NCBI GenBank assembly: GCA_036852015.1
Contig: JAANDG010000041.1
Coordinates: forward strand, 372,001-436,000
Source: Pelodera strongyloides
Lineage: Eukaryota; Nematoda; Chromadorea; Rhabditida; Rhabditidae
Direction: 5' to 3'
DNA: 64,000 nucleotides
Position 1 is the stretch's first letter. The number at the start of each line of letters is the position of its first letter. This document shows, piece by piece, positions 13,151 through 24,100 of this stretch. A model generated the notes under the pieces. The model did no database searches. It worked only from the letters and a program-made list of their open reading frames with translations, and was not told the DNA's origin. A program made the translations under genes and the position numbers.

Positions 13151-14248
13151 ACATTTGGTCAAAAGATAATAGGGGGATCGCCAGAAAATGCCTTTCAAAA
13201 GGCAACTTAATCCTCGTAATTAATAGATGACCAATGTTCTAACTTATTTGCATAGATAATAGCATGACATTCCAATCCACCTTGGATCATTATTCCCCAT
13301 TGTAAAGCTTTATCTACTGATTTATACGTCATCGATTTGCCTTATTATGTTTCTATTTCCAACACCTGTGGATATTCGCCCACGTTTATTTTTAGCACTA
13401 TTCCAGCTCAAAGAAATCCAAAGTGCCATCAAAATTCTCTAACACAGGATTTTTGCCATAGGATGTGGACCATATCAGTTTCCCGGAATAGAGCTGGCAG
13501 AAATATGCCCTAAATTTCCTCTAGCAACTGCTAAGATAGCTGTTTATATCACTGCTCATTGTTAAGTGAATGCTTTCAGTTTCTTGTGATATTTTTTTGT
13601 GTTCTCCAGATTAAGATATAAAGATTTTTGTCAGTAAGTTTCGAATCTTATGTGGTCCGCTTTTCAAAACAAAAGACAAGTTCTAATACAACAAAACAAT
13701 ATATAAGCATACGTTTTCCTGTCAGGATTGTTTTTACCAAACGTGAGAACATATTGAAATTGTGTTCGTGTAATGAGTTTAAATCTGCCCTGTTTTCCTT
13801 ACAAGTCGAAGGACGGCTTTGAAGACGGTATCGAACATTGACTTCTTGTCCGGCGTAGAAGACGCACATAATTTTAAAAATAAAAATTTATTAGTAACCT
13901 TTTCAAAGAAATAAAGCTAAGGTTCGAAAACAAAAATGAGAGAAGTGTGTTAATTTCAAGTTTTCGCAGTTACCAAGTAAAGTTATCGCAAAGAGAAAGT
14001 AAAAAGGATAAAATCAACTAATTTTAAAACAAGGGGCATTTTTGACAGAAGTTACGTAATAAGTGAGAATGCCAGCTGCTAAAACATAAGTTGGCTACTA
14101 TTAGTGAGAATTAGCTACGGCCAATCAAAGAAAACACAGCATCAAATATCCACTTGATTGGCACAGGCTCGCAGTAAAACTGTATTCAGATATTCAAAAA
14201 GCAAAATAACCGGTCATTTAAATTAAACAGCAACATTTAATATTGCGT
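13151..14248. other. Convergent intergenic region (1.1 kb)
   Basis: It separates the end of the plus-strand gene from the end of the minus-strand endophilin-B gene and should hold both 3'UTRs. The sequence is AT-rich with no exon I can support. Confidence 0.5.
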
Positions 14249-17200
14249 CTAAAGAATTTCCAGATAAGATATTGGCACTTTCCCGCGGTTGCCGCCTTTT
14301 TCACCCATTACGAAATCGGCATCCAGTCCAGGAAGACGATAGATGATCAGGATCTGAGAAAGTGTTTATAAAAGCGTTGCGAATGGGGAATTACAGTCTT
14401 GAACAATAGAAACACGATTGCTTTGTGGCATTCCACACAGTTCCATGCAATGTGTTAGTTTCCTGGCAGTCTGATTATCTTCTGTTTTGTCAGTACGTTA
14501 ATACTCACATCATTTTGCTTTACGGTCAGCTCAGTCGGCATGACGGCATCGTAGTCCATTATCACGCGAGCTTGTTTCGTACCCAAGTCATCGAGATCGA
14601 CCTAAATTAAATCAAGACAATTGTTAACACAAGGTGTTTTCTCCCAACACGTATTACACGAAGATGCCTACATTGAGGAATCACAGAATTACTGCAACGA
14701 GATGAAAGTATGTGCGACACGAAAAAAGGGTTCCGCCAATTTAGGGTGGTGGCCTCATATATTATATACAAATAATTCTCGACCTTGTCTGATGAAGACG
14801 AGTTCACTGTCGGAAATCCACTACTCAAAGCACTTGGGATCAGGGTCGCAGTAGCTCCACCAATTGAAATCGTGCTAAAATGTATTCTCATAGAAATATT
14901 CTCTCAACCTCCTCCTCAAGTTTTCAGTTTTTTTCCTTTCAATTTAATTCTTAAACACGTTTACATTATTAGAAAGGTAAATAAAAGATTTTTTTTTTCA
15001 TTTCATCTTTTAGGCTGTTACGCCTCCATTGTTGTTCGGTAATAATTTCGTTTTTAATAATCACCAAAACAGTCATAATAAGCTTAATATTTATTATAAA
15101 TAAATTATGGTACACCCGAAAAACTTACGGCTACGAAAGTAGTGCGAACAGGGCAAAAATAATACGTAATAGAATCTTTGTGACAGTTCATTTTGTGAAG
15201 AGAGTGCGAAATAACTACAAAAATACACGCAATCATTCATTTTGGGATTTTGACTAGGGGTGGAGACGTTTAGAAACAGGACAGGACCTACCTAGTATCG
15301 ACCCTACACAAAAGTCAGTTAAAAGGGTATTATGCTCCTAAACAATACGCACTGGGCTATAAGTACAATAATGCAAAAAAAATAAATAAACAGTAAACTC
15401 TGTGTAATCTCATCAGAAGCAATGAATGGCGCGTTTTGATTAATGGACAACAACAATGGAAGATACAAGAGAAATCAACGTTCCGCTAGGATCTTTCACA
15501 TATACAAACACTGAATAGAAAAAAAAGACAGGGGAATACGACATTGACAAAATAATGATATGTGCGGGGTATTTAATGTTCGTACTAGAGAACCACTACA
15601 CAATTTTCAAGAATGAAAACATAGGCGACAAACAAAAGCAAACACTTTTTACAACCAAAACATAAAAAATCAAACACAAAAGCTAGCACCAATATGCATA
15701 AAATGTCGAGTTCACAGGTAGAAACATAAGCTACGCCACAATACATAGAATTGGGAGGAAACCATGACGCCCCTTTTGGTAGCCGACACAGGCGTGCCAT
15801 ATGCGGTCGGAGAATCTTCTCAACTAAAACAATGTACATCACCAATAATCACGCATCTACTTGGGTGTTGATTCATCTTGCATGATCGAGCTGTACAGCG
15901 AGATCCCCGAATCGGCAGAGAGCGAACTAAAACGAGACAACACTCAGCTATTAAGAATCATCCGCGCTAAAATTGTACTGGTCAAATCTGACAAAATGCA
16001 ATCTTTCTTCAATAGCGTAAATTGAAGAACCAAAAGCTTGCAGCACTGGTACAACCACATATACGAGGACATAAAATAAAAATCAGGTGCATCGTTCAAG
16101 AATTCTAAGGGAAAACTTTAACATGTCAATTTTAGCTCGGGCACAACACAACTCTAATATCACAACGCACATCACAGGCGGACGCGGAAAAATAATATAA
16201 ATATAAGTTAACTATTTACTCACCCGGACAGTTCTCTCTGCAAATCGGCCATCAACTGATGAGACTGCGCAAAGAAGGACATTTGAGCTTCGACAAAGTC
16301 TCGTATGCACTTCAGCTGGTTATTCTGAAACAAAACATTGCTCTTTTTCTTCAGCAACTACATTCATCAAAGCATACTTCACATGCACAGATAATTTTGC
16401 TGACAACGAGTTTATAAGTTCTAGAGCGTAGCCATATTTACATACAGCAAACATTCTTTAAAAAAATTAAATATAGTGAAACTCACATGTGCCGTTTGGA
16501 TTCCCTCGAGTAGAAGTTTCGTGATTTCGGCCTGTTTGTCAAATTCTGCCTGCGCCACTCGGAGATCAGCTTCAGCCTAGAAAAAGGTTTCTAAAACAAT
16601 TATCAATAAACTAAACACATAAAAATCCACACAAACAAGGAGAAAAAGGAAACGCAATACAATCAAAGTACTTCACTTCACAATACGACATGTTCAGTTA
16701 CCTGTTCCACGGTAAATGCACCACCAGTACGACTATTGCTCTAAAGGAAACTTAAGAAGTTTGCCAAACTAAATAGACGCATAACATCACTTTCATATCG
16801 CGCAAGACTGAGAAGCCATAAAAGAGAGAGGGACAGTAATTCAGGAATATGTATGTCACAGCTAACAGCATACGTCATTGCATAAAAAATAATAATTATC
16901 GTGAGTGGACTTATAAATATTAGGATGTGAAACTGACCGCTCCCTGTGACTCAATGGTTTTCGCTTTTCGAAGTCGACTCTTGCAGGCGTCGAGGTCCAA
17001 TCTCTTGCTGTTCAGTACCTTTCTCTCCTTCTGAAACGGAATATATCTGGTATGTAGAGTTAATTATTAACATGATAATAGAACAAACAACATCAACAAA
17101 TAGTACTTTAAAGGTCCAGTCCAACGGAGAATTACAATGCGAATAGACATTAGTTTGCGTGAAACAGTAGATAAAAAGCCTTAGTACGAGCAGCAACCAA

Positions 17201-18485
17201 ATCGTGAAGAAGTTAATTTCTCTTAAGTGATTGTATCAACAACATACCTGTATCGTCTTCATATCGCCCTCGAGAAATCGTCGAATGGGCAGGAGTGTGT
17301 GGGTGGCCGATTGATTCACAAATTCCCTCTCGGTTTGACTGATCTTCGTCTCAGTTTGAGCGACTTTAAGGAGCGCGCTGCCTGAAATTAATTTAACTTG
17401 ATGTTGGTAATAACCATTGGATAATACACTCTGGGGGATTTGTAAAGAAGGCGAGAGCAAGCAGGAATACATACAGTTCCGAGGAGAAAACGAATCCGCT
17501 TTACTCACCATAAGGAGTGTTTGATCCAAACTGCTCTCCAGCCTCAGCCATTGCTGTGGCCAAATGTTCCAAATTGTTGGCTCGTGGAGCTCCCTCCTTC
17601 TTCAGTTCCAGCTTTTCGTAGAGAACTTCTTCCATGCGGACAGCTGAAGGAATAATGTAAGTTACGAAAGATAAAGTAATGTTTGTTTTCTGATTACCAT
17701 GAGTGTCCACGTCACTTTAAATGATCAGGTTCAATAGAATACAAAGCTCATTGCTTTCGACACGTATTTCCAAAAGTGGGACAAGCAACGTATGCTTCTT
17801 TAATTATTTATGCTTCTTTTTCGAATGGAATGTTTAAGAGGCGCAGAAAAAGACAACGCTCTGTACGTAGGGTTTTTGCATTCGCAGACATAATTAGGTA
17901 GTCATGGATTTGCAATCTCCTAACAAGGAGTCGCCTCTTAGAACGGGTCCTGCACAAAGAATTTGAAACGAACTTTTGCAAACTCGACCTTGCGTTTGCA
18001 CTAATTTAGCTTAATGAAACACCTAAAGCCCAGCGTTTATTTACCTATATGTAATCAGATACTATAAAAAAGTTATCAAGTTACATTCCACCCATCCTTC
18101 ATTCATTTACGTAACAACGGCGACTGGTGATAACAGTTTTTGCTGAAACGTACTCGGATTTGGTTGTAGGTAGCTCTCAATACAAGATAACAATCGTTTC
18201 GTATGTTCTTCCGTTTGATCAGCTCGCAAGAGTAAATTTTCGAAATTAGCATCCAACTCGGTCTTCTCTGCTTTCAGAAACGTCTCCTCCGTGAGCTGAA
18301 AAAAAGGATGTAAATATTAAGAATAATCTCTGAAATAACCATAATTTAATGCAATCATATAAGACAAAGTTGCACGAACGTACGGAATTATTCTACCTTG
18401 ATAGCCTAATTTAAAAATCTACCTGTTTCGCCCTGTTGAAGAAGCCGGTCGCATCGCTGGCAAGTTTTTTGATGTTGAACTCCAT
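14249..18485 (-). CDS. SH3GLB1: Endophilin-B (N-BAR and SH3 membrane-curvature protein)
   Basis: Exons (minus): 18485-18423, 18295-18154, 17643-17509, 17381-17248, 17030-16938, 16740-16702, 16576-16487, 16324-16224, 15926-15861, 14874-14784, 14601-14509, 14353-14249. They total 1152 nt (383 aa) with every phase matching. The N-terminus MEFNIKKLASDATGFFNRAKQ is the characteristic amphipathic helix of endophilin B. The BAR domain covers residues about 20-265 (LLPIRRFLEGDMKTI, RLDLDACKSRLRKAK, AEADLRVAQAEFDKQAEI). A Ser-rich linker and a C-terminal SH3 (ARVIMDYDAVMPTELTVKQ, then GNRGKVPISYLEIL) follow. By family knowledge it binds and bends membranes in Golgi, mitochondrial and autophagosome traffic. 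Human SH3GLB1 is 365 aa; skipping the 66-nt exon at 15861-15926 would give 361. If that exon's GTAGAT donor is not used, a TAG at 15857-15859 ends a protein without SH3. The 39-nt exon at 16702-16740 is also phase-neutral. Confidence 0.93.
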
Positions 18486-20918
18486 CGGAACTATTTGTTA
18501 CCTGAAACAGATATACATTAGTGGAATTAAAAAAGCTTCTTTGTCCAACGGACCAGTCGAAAAGAAATGCATAACTATGATGTCAACAGGAAGTATCTTA
18601 CTATATGTATTGATAACTGTTGGAGGAAAGTTCAAAGAAAAAGACGACATCCAAATGACAGTAATTGATAATGTTTATAGGACATCGACATTGGGTACTG
18701 ACAAAATACGTGTGGTACAAACAAAAGGGTGTTTGAGTACAACAGTCAACAACGATGAACTTTCTTGTTGTCACGGATTGTAGGTAAACGACAGAGAGAG
18801 CGAGATGATAAGAAGAAGACATTCAATGTAATTTACACAACCAGTTCACAATAACAAACATACGTTCTAATCACTGCCACCACCCAAGACTAAAGCAGGA
18901 AGGGCCCATAAACCTATGTTCATATTCTTAATTATTGGCTTAAACCGCTGAATTATGATGTATGCCTTGCATAAAAAAGGATAATGCCTGGTTTGTAGAA
19001 ACAAATTACCAACATTAAACCCACAGTTCTATAATTATAACCAGGCAGGTGCTTTTAATGAAAGTCTTTATTTATTTCCGAATTTTATGTTTTCAATAAA
19101 CTATATAATTACACAATATTATGGAAAGCCATTAAACACAAGTGCACTTGATTGCTGGTCGTACCGCAAGATGTATAAAGAAACGTGAAAGCCGTAAATC
19201 AGTTTCGTTGCGTGTTTAAACGGCAGATAGAAGACAGAACATCATGTAGCGTTCACAATTTCGAGAGAAAAATCCTAACATATTCTAAAGGTCGTAAATA
19301 ATCTGCATACCTGGAGTAAAAGATCAAGAACTAAATATGTTACTTATGTGAAGAAAACTTGTTGCCCGTATTAAAGAATCAATGACTCAAGTGGTTGTTA
19401 TGTCAAAGGATGGGGGTTATTGTTGGGTCCGTATGAAGCCGCCGTCTCTAGGGGACTCCCATTGAGGCACTTTGAAAAAAGGGTGGAACCCCACACTTTT
19501 CACATGAACGCTTTACCAAACTGACATTTCTCATCCGGTTGAAAAATCAACCTTCAGTTTGAATTTTTTGCACAACCCTCAAAAATGAATAACGACCGCA
19601 AGCAATGATAGCATGGTGCACGCAAAATTTCAAAATAAATAACGCTGATGTTAGCTGGAAAATCACGAGAATTACGTAAGTATAGAATATCACTTCCTCC
19701 CTCTTGAGCATCATCCTAACTCTTAATTTCAAACATTCGACCAGAAACTTGTTTTAGGTGACCATGAAGCAATAAACAGCAATTCAATGCTCTTTCGTTT
19801 CTGTGAACTACATGCCACCGAATTAAATTTGGCAATTTCGGTTTCTCTAAGTGAGAAAGAAAGGTCCGCGATTGTCAATCTCCTATGACTAATTTCAGAA
19901 AAGAATAGAATATAATGACTATTTCAACAACGCAGCAAACGTAACGGATTGTGGATGCTTTCTTGTGGCAGAAGCAACAAGATGGAAAGGAATAAACTTG
20001 TATCATCTAGAAATCTAGAGCACCAATGGCAGCTTACAATAAAAAGATGTGTTGTTAAAGAAAAGAAAATTGATGAGCAAATGGTTGCGGATGGAAAGAG
20101 GTAGATGTGAAAAGTGCAATAATTTACAGAAGCGAAATGCGGCAGAAGATAGACAAATGACTGGCAATGAAACGTATGTACTTGGACATGCACGAAGCTA
20201 TCCTACTCCGAAAAGTTCGATTATGAGAATTTCGTGCTCCTGAGAAAATACAGTGGTCTTTTCTCTGAGTGTGATGTGGTAAATTATTATTTGTGAATTT
20301 GGGGCGTTATCAAACCGGAATCGGAAAATAAGAGCACAAACAAAAAAAAACTTTACTTCATAATTAATCCCAGAAAGAAATTATCCATAGACCAATTAGG
20401 TTTTAACATAACTAGATTTTTCTAGAAAAAAGTAGGCAAATTATTTCTGAACAACGTACACATACTGAAATTTTCATATTTTATGTGAGAATAGATAAAA
20501 GAAATTTGAGCGAGTCACATTGGAAACCTCACATATTCCTTCCTGATCACGCGATAATTGAAAGAAATCAGAAATATTTTGTGAGTCATAGGCCGGAAGA
20601 AGTTTTTAGAAAAGTTACGTAATAGCATTTGATCATGTGGCTTTACAATAAATAAAAAGCAGTGAGAGCAAAGTGGTGTGACTTGAAAAGAGGCAGGGCA
20701 AATGGTTTGTTCATTAGTATTATTAGAAAAACAACTATTTCTTAAGACGAATGTAATTTATTTGCAGTTTCTCAGAACGGAATGCACAAATAAGCGCCTT
20801 GGGGTCACTGGATGTGCATACCTAGACGGCCCCAGTTAGACGAGAAAAAACATCGATTTCTGCGGCGACTACGGTAGCAAACGCGCAAAGTAGAGTCCAC
20901 CCTCGATTGGTGACCATC
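18486..20918. other. Divergent intergenic region between endophilin-B and IFT80
   Basis: This is the shared upstream region of the minus-strand endophilin-B gene and the plus-strand IFT80 gene. A TTTCAG acceptor lies 16 nt before the endophilin start codon. The open frames at 18436-18783 and 19924-20193 show no protein-like features or matching splice sites. Apart from the X-box next to it I see no clear element. Confidence 0.5.
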
Positions 20919-20932
20919 GTTTCTATGGAGAC
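20919..20932. promoter_or_regulatory. X-box (RFX/DAF-19 binding site) upstream of IFT80
   Basis: GTTTCTATGGAGAC fits the X-box consensus of two imperfect half sites: RYYNYY (GTTTCT), spacer AT, RRNRAC (GGAGAC). It lies 246 bp before the IFT80 start codon. RFX factors (DAF-19 in nematodes) drive ciliary genes through such sites, and IFT80 is a known target class. The function here is inferred from position and consensus. Confidence 0.75.
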
Positions 20933-21177
20933 AAGATAGCTCAACATGCAGGGAAGGAAACTAGAGTTGTCAGCAAATATTTCCTAGTTTTATTTCTAGC
21001 ACAAATAATATTTGTGTTTCCTTGTATCCGAGGAATAATGTTTTAATTATATAGTTAGGAATTTATTCACTTTAATTAATAAAATTAAAACAACTAATAA
21101 TGCGCATAACGAGTGTATTTAAGTAAGTTTTCATTTTAATTATCGATGTAGTCATGTTTTTGTTTATATTTCAGAAG

Positions 21178-24100
21178 ATGCGATTAAAGACACTTCAATC
21201 GAGTGTGCCTAGGCATTCTGATATTGTACCAGCTGTTGGGTGGGGTTATTTTCAATATCAATAAGCATTACTACAAAAATTGTGAGCTGAATTCTTCGCA
21301 TTCGCATTACCTTTGTCAAATAAAAATCCAGATTAAGGTAAGTTCTACTATATAATAGTGGGGGAATAAAGTCAATAAAGTGTAATTCAGTTGGTCGAAT
21401 AGCGATGAGATGGTCTCATGCGGGGATGATCATCTATTGCTGAAATGGAATCTAGTCAATATGGAGGCAAACCCTCTCGGCACCATGCCTCAGTAAGTAG
21501 TGAACCAGATTTTTTTTGTGTAAATTACGGTCCCATTCTGCCCACTTTCTTAGTTGAGGAACAGGCACGACGCAAAGTGGACATACACGATTTTCTTTAC
21601 TCGTTTATATAATAGTAGATTATATATTATATCTAACATCAATCATGTTTTCAGAACTCTGTTCCCCACTTCAATGAGCTGGTTCCCGAGGTCGATTGTG
21701 AAAAGTGGCAATGATATTTTTGCTCTGGCTACAAGTGATGGTTGGTTTGTAGAAGTATTATCGACTGATGCTTGATGATTCTGGTCTGAACGAGTTTGAC
21801 CCTCATGACTTCTATATTAGGTAAGCTTCATCTAATCACTCGGAGTGGCAAATTCGAGAAGAGTGTGGACGCGCATCGAGGTGCTGTTACATGTGCAAGA
21901 TGGAGTCCCGACGGATCTGGATTGCTCACTTGTGAGTCTGCCTTTCCACCTCTTTTTACTTGTAATGAGAGGGGTTTCTGTTCCAGTTATTTAATAAAGA
22001 ATTGTACCGCACGGTGTACACCTTTTTTTATTGCGCAATATAAGTGACCTTATTCTAAACTAATCATACAAATATTAATCCTATATCTGTAGGTGGCGAG
22101 GACGGTGCCGTAAAGATGTGGTCGCGTGCTGGAATGCTGAGAAGCGTGATTGCTCAGAATCCAGCTGCAGTATATGCTGCGTGCTTTGACAATACGTCAT
22201 CAAATATTCTTTATGTGTGCGGAGACAGTTGTTTTATAAAGGCACTGAAGGCACAGGTGAGTTATTATTATCATTCATCGCATTATTATGAAAGCCCTAG
22301 GTTTTTTTGCTAATAAATGATAGAAATTTTTCACAATTGTAGACTGCTCCAATAAAATGGAAATCGCATGACGCATTGGTTACATGTGCTGACTGGAGTG
22401 CGGGCACCGATCTCATTATTACAGGAGGAGAAGACTGCAAGTTTAAGGTCAATCTTTATCCTGAATTGTTGGTAAATAGAAAACTGCACTTTTTAATTTT
22501 TTTTTCTGTCTTAAACAGTGGATTTTTTTCCGGAAGAAACTTACGAAAAAACACTGCAACACCCACTTCTCAGGTGTGGGATTCATTCGGTCGGATTCTG
22601 TTCTCGTCATCTCCACATGACTATCCGATTACATCGCTTGCATGGTCTCCCGATGGGTCTCTTTTCGTCGTCGGTGCCTTCAATATCCTGCGATTATGTG
22701 ATAAAGCGGGGGTCAGTTTTCATTTTGAGAAGTTTCCAATTAGTGTAATAGTTTGGAGATTTTTTCGAGAAGATTGCAGCGTCTCATGATCAAACGAGAA
22801 ACATCTTATTCTTTTTACTGTTCAGTGGTCTCACTCGTTGGAAAAGCTGGGAACGGGCAGTGTATTTTCACTTGCTTGGTCCCCAGATGGAACACAGGTC
22901 GTTGCAGGATGCTCCAGAGGACACGTGGTACATGCACAACTTGTCGAAAAGTACGTTGTGCATAGTTTATGACTTCATTATGTCTTGTACGAACAAAATG
23001 CTTTGAACTGGAGGTAGTGTAGCAGGGTTGACTGATTCGGATGTTACAGACGTGTGACCCACCGCAATTGGGAAATAACTCAAACGAAGCGAAGCACTGT
23101 GGAAGTGAGAGACATGTCGAGTGAGGTTGGAAGAGAAAAGCTGGAGACAAAGAATCGAGTGACAAAGCTGACGATGGCACATGACTACTTGGTAGTCATC
23201 ACAACCAAACAGTGCTACATATTCAGGTGCTGAACGTTTGGCACAACCAGAGAATATGTTCGCAAAAAAGGAGAATATTTTACGTTTACTTTTATTTCAA
23301 AATAAGGATTGTCTATGTGTTTTTAGTCCCCGGAATTGGAATACTCCAGTAATCACAGACTTGAAGGACGGAAGTGTCTCAATGGTTCTACAAAGCGAAA
23401 AGTAAGTGCGAGATCAATTTGCAATACATGTATCAGCAATACCAGAGCTCTCTGATAAGATGTACCACTTTGCAGGCTCTTTCTCTTATCTGATGGTGGA
23501 AGTATGCACACCTACAACTACGACGGCAGAAGTATTTGCGAAATAAAAGTACCTGGAGTTGGTGCTCCATTTAATGAAAAGGTAAACATTTATTACAAGA
23601 GTTCTATTACTCGCGTTGCAATCAGTTTTTGAAGACCTCATCGATTTTTCCAGACTTTCGATAACGCATGATACTCTCTTTTCAGACCACTGCTCTGGCA
23701 AATGATCTCGTGGCAGTAAGGGACAGATCAGATCCAACAAAAATACATCTTCTCGACCCAACTTCTTCAAAAGTCGAAGGCGAAGGAGTGATTACTCACA
23801 CAGTATGGACTATTTCTTAACTGAAAAAAAAATTGTTTCTGTTTTGTTCATCACGTATTAATAGAGAGTCTGCTTAACTCTACAAATGTTTCGACAACCT
23901 TTTCAGCAAGAAGTGGTAGAGGTGTGTGTTTCGCAGTCGGGAACTTTAGCTGATAGGATTGTTGCTTATCGCGACCAAGGGGCCAACGTCTATATTGCTT
24001 TGGTCAACACATTTGGCGCAGGCCCGAGAGCAGCAAAAATTGGTTTGTTTTAACCAAAATTTTTTTAGTTTATTTGGTAGTTCCTTCAAAGTAAATAGTT

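Noticed and set aside
22815..23180. 121-codon minus-strand frame
   Set aside because: It is the antisense shadow of IFT80 exons 8 and 9.
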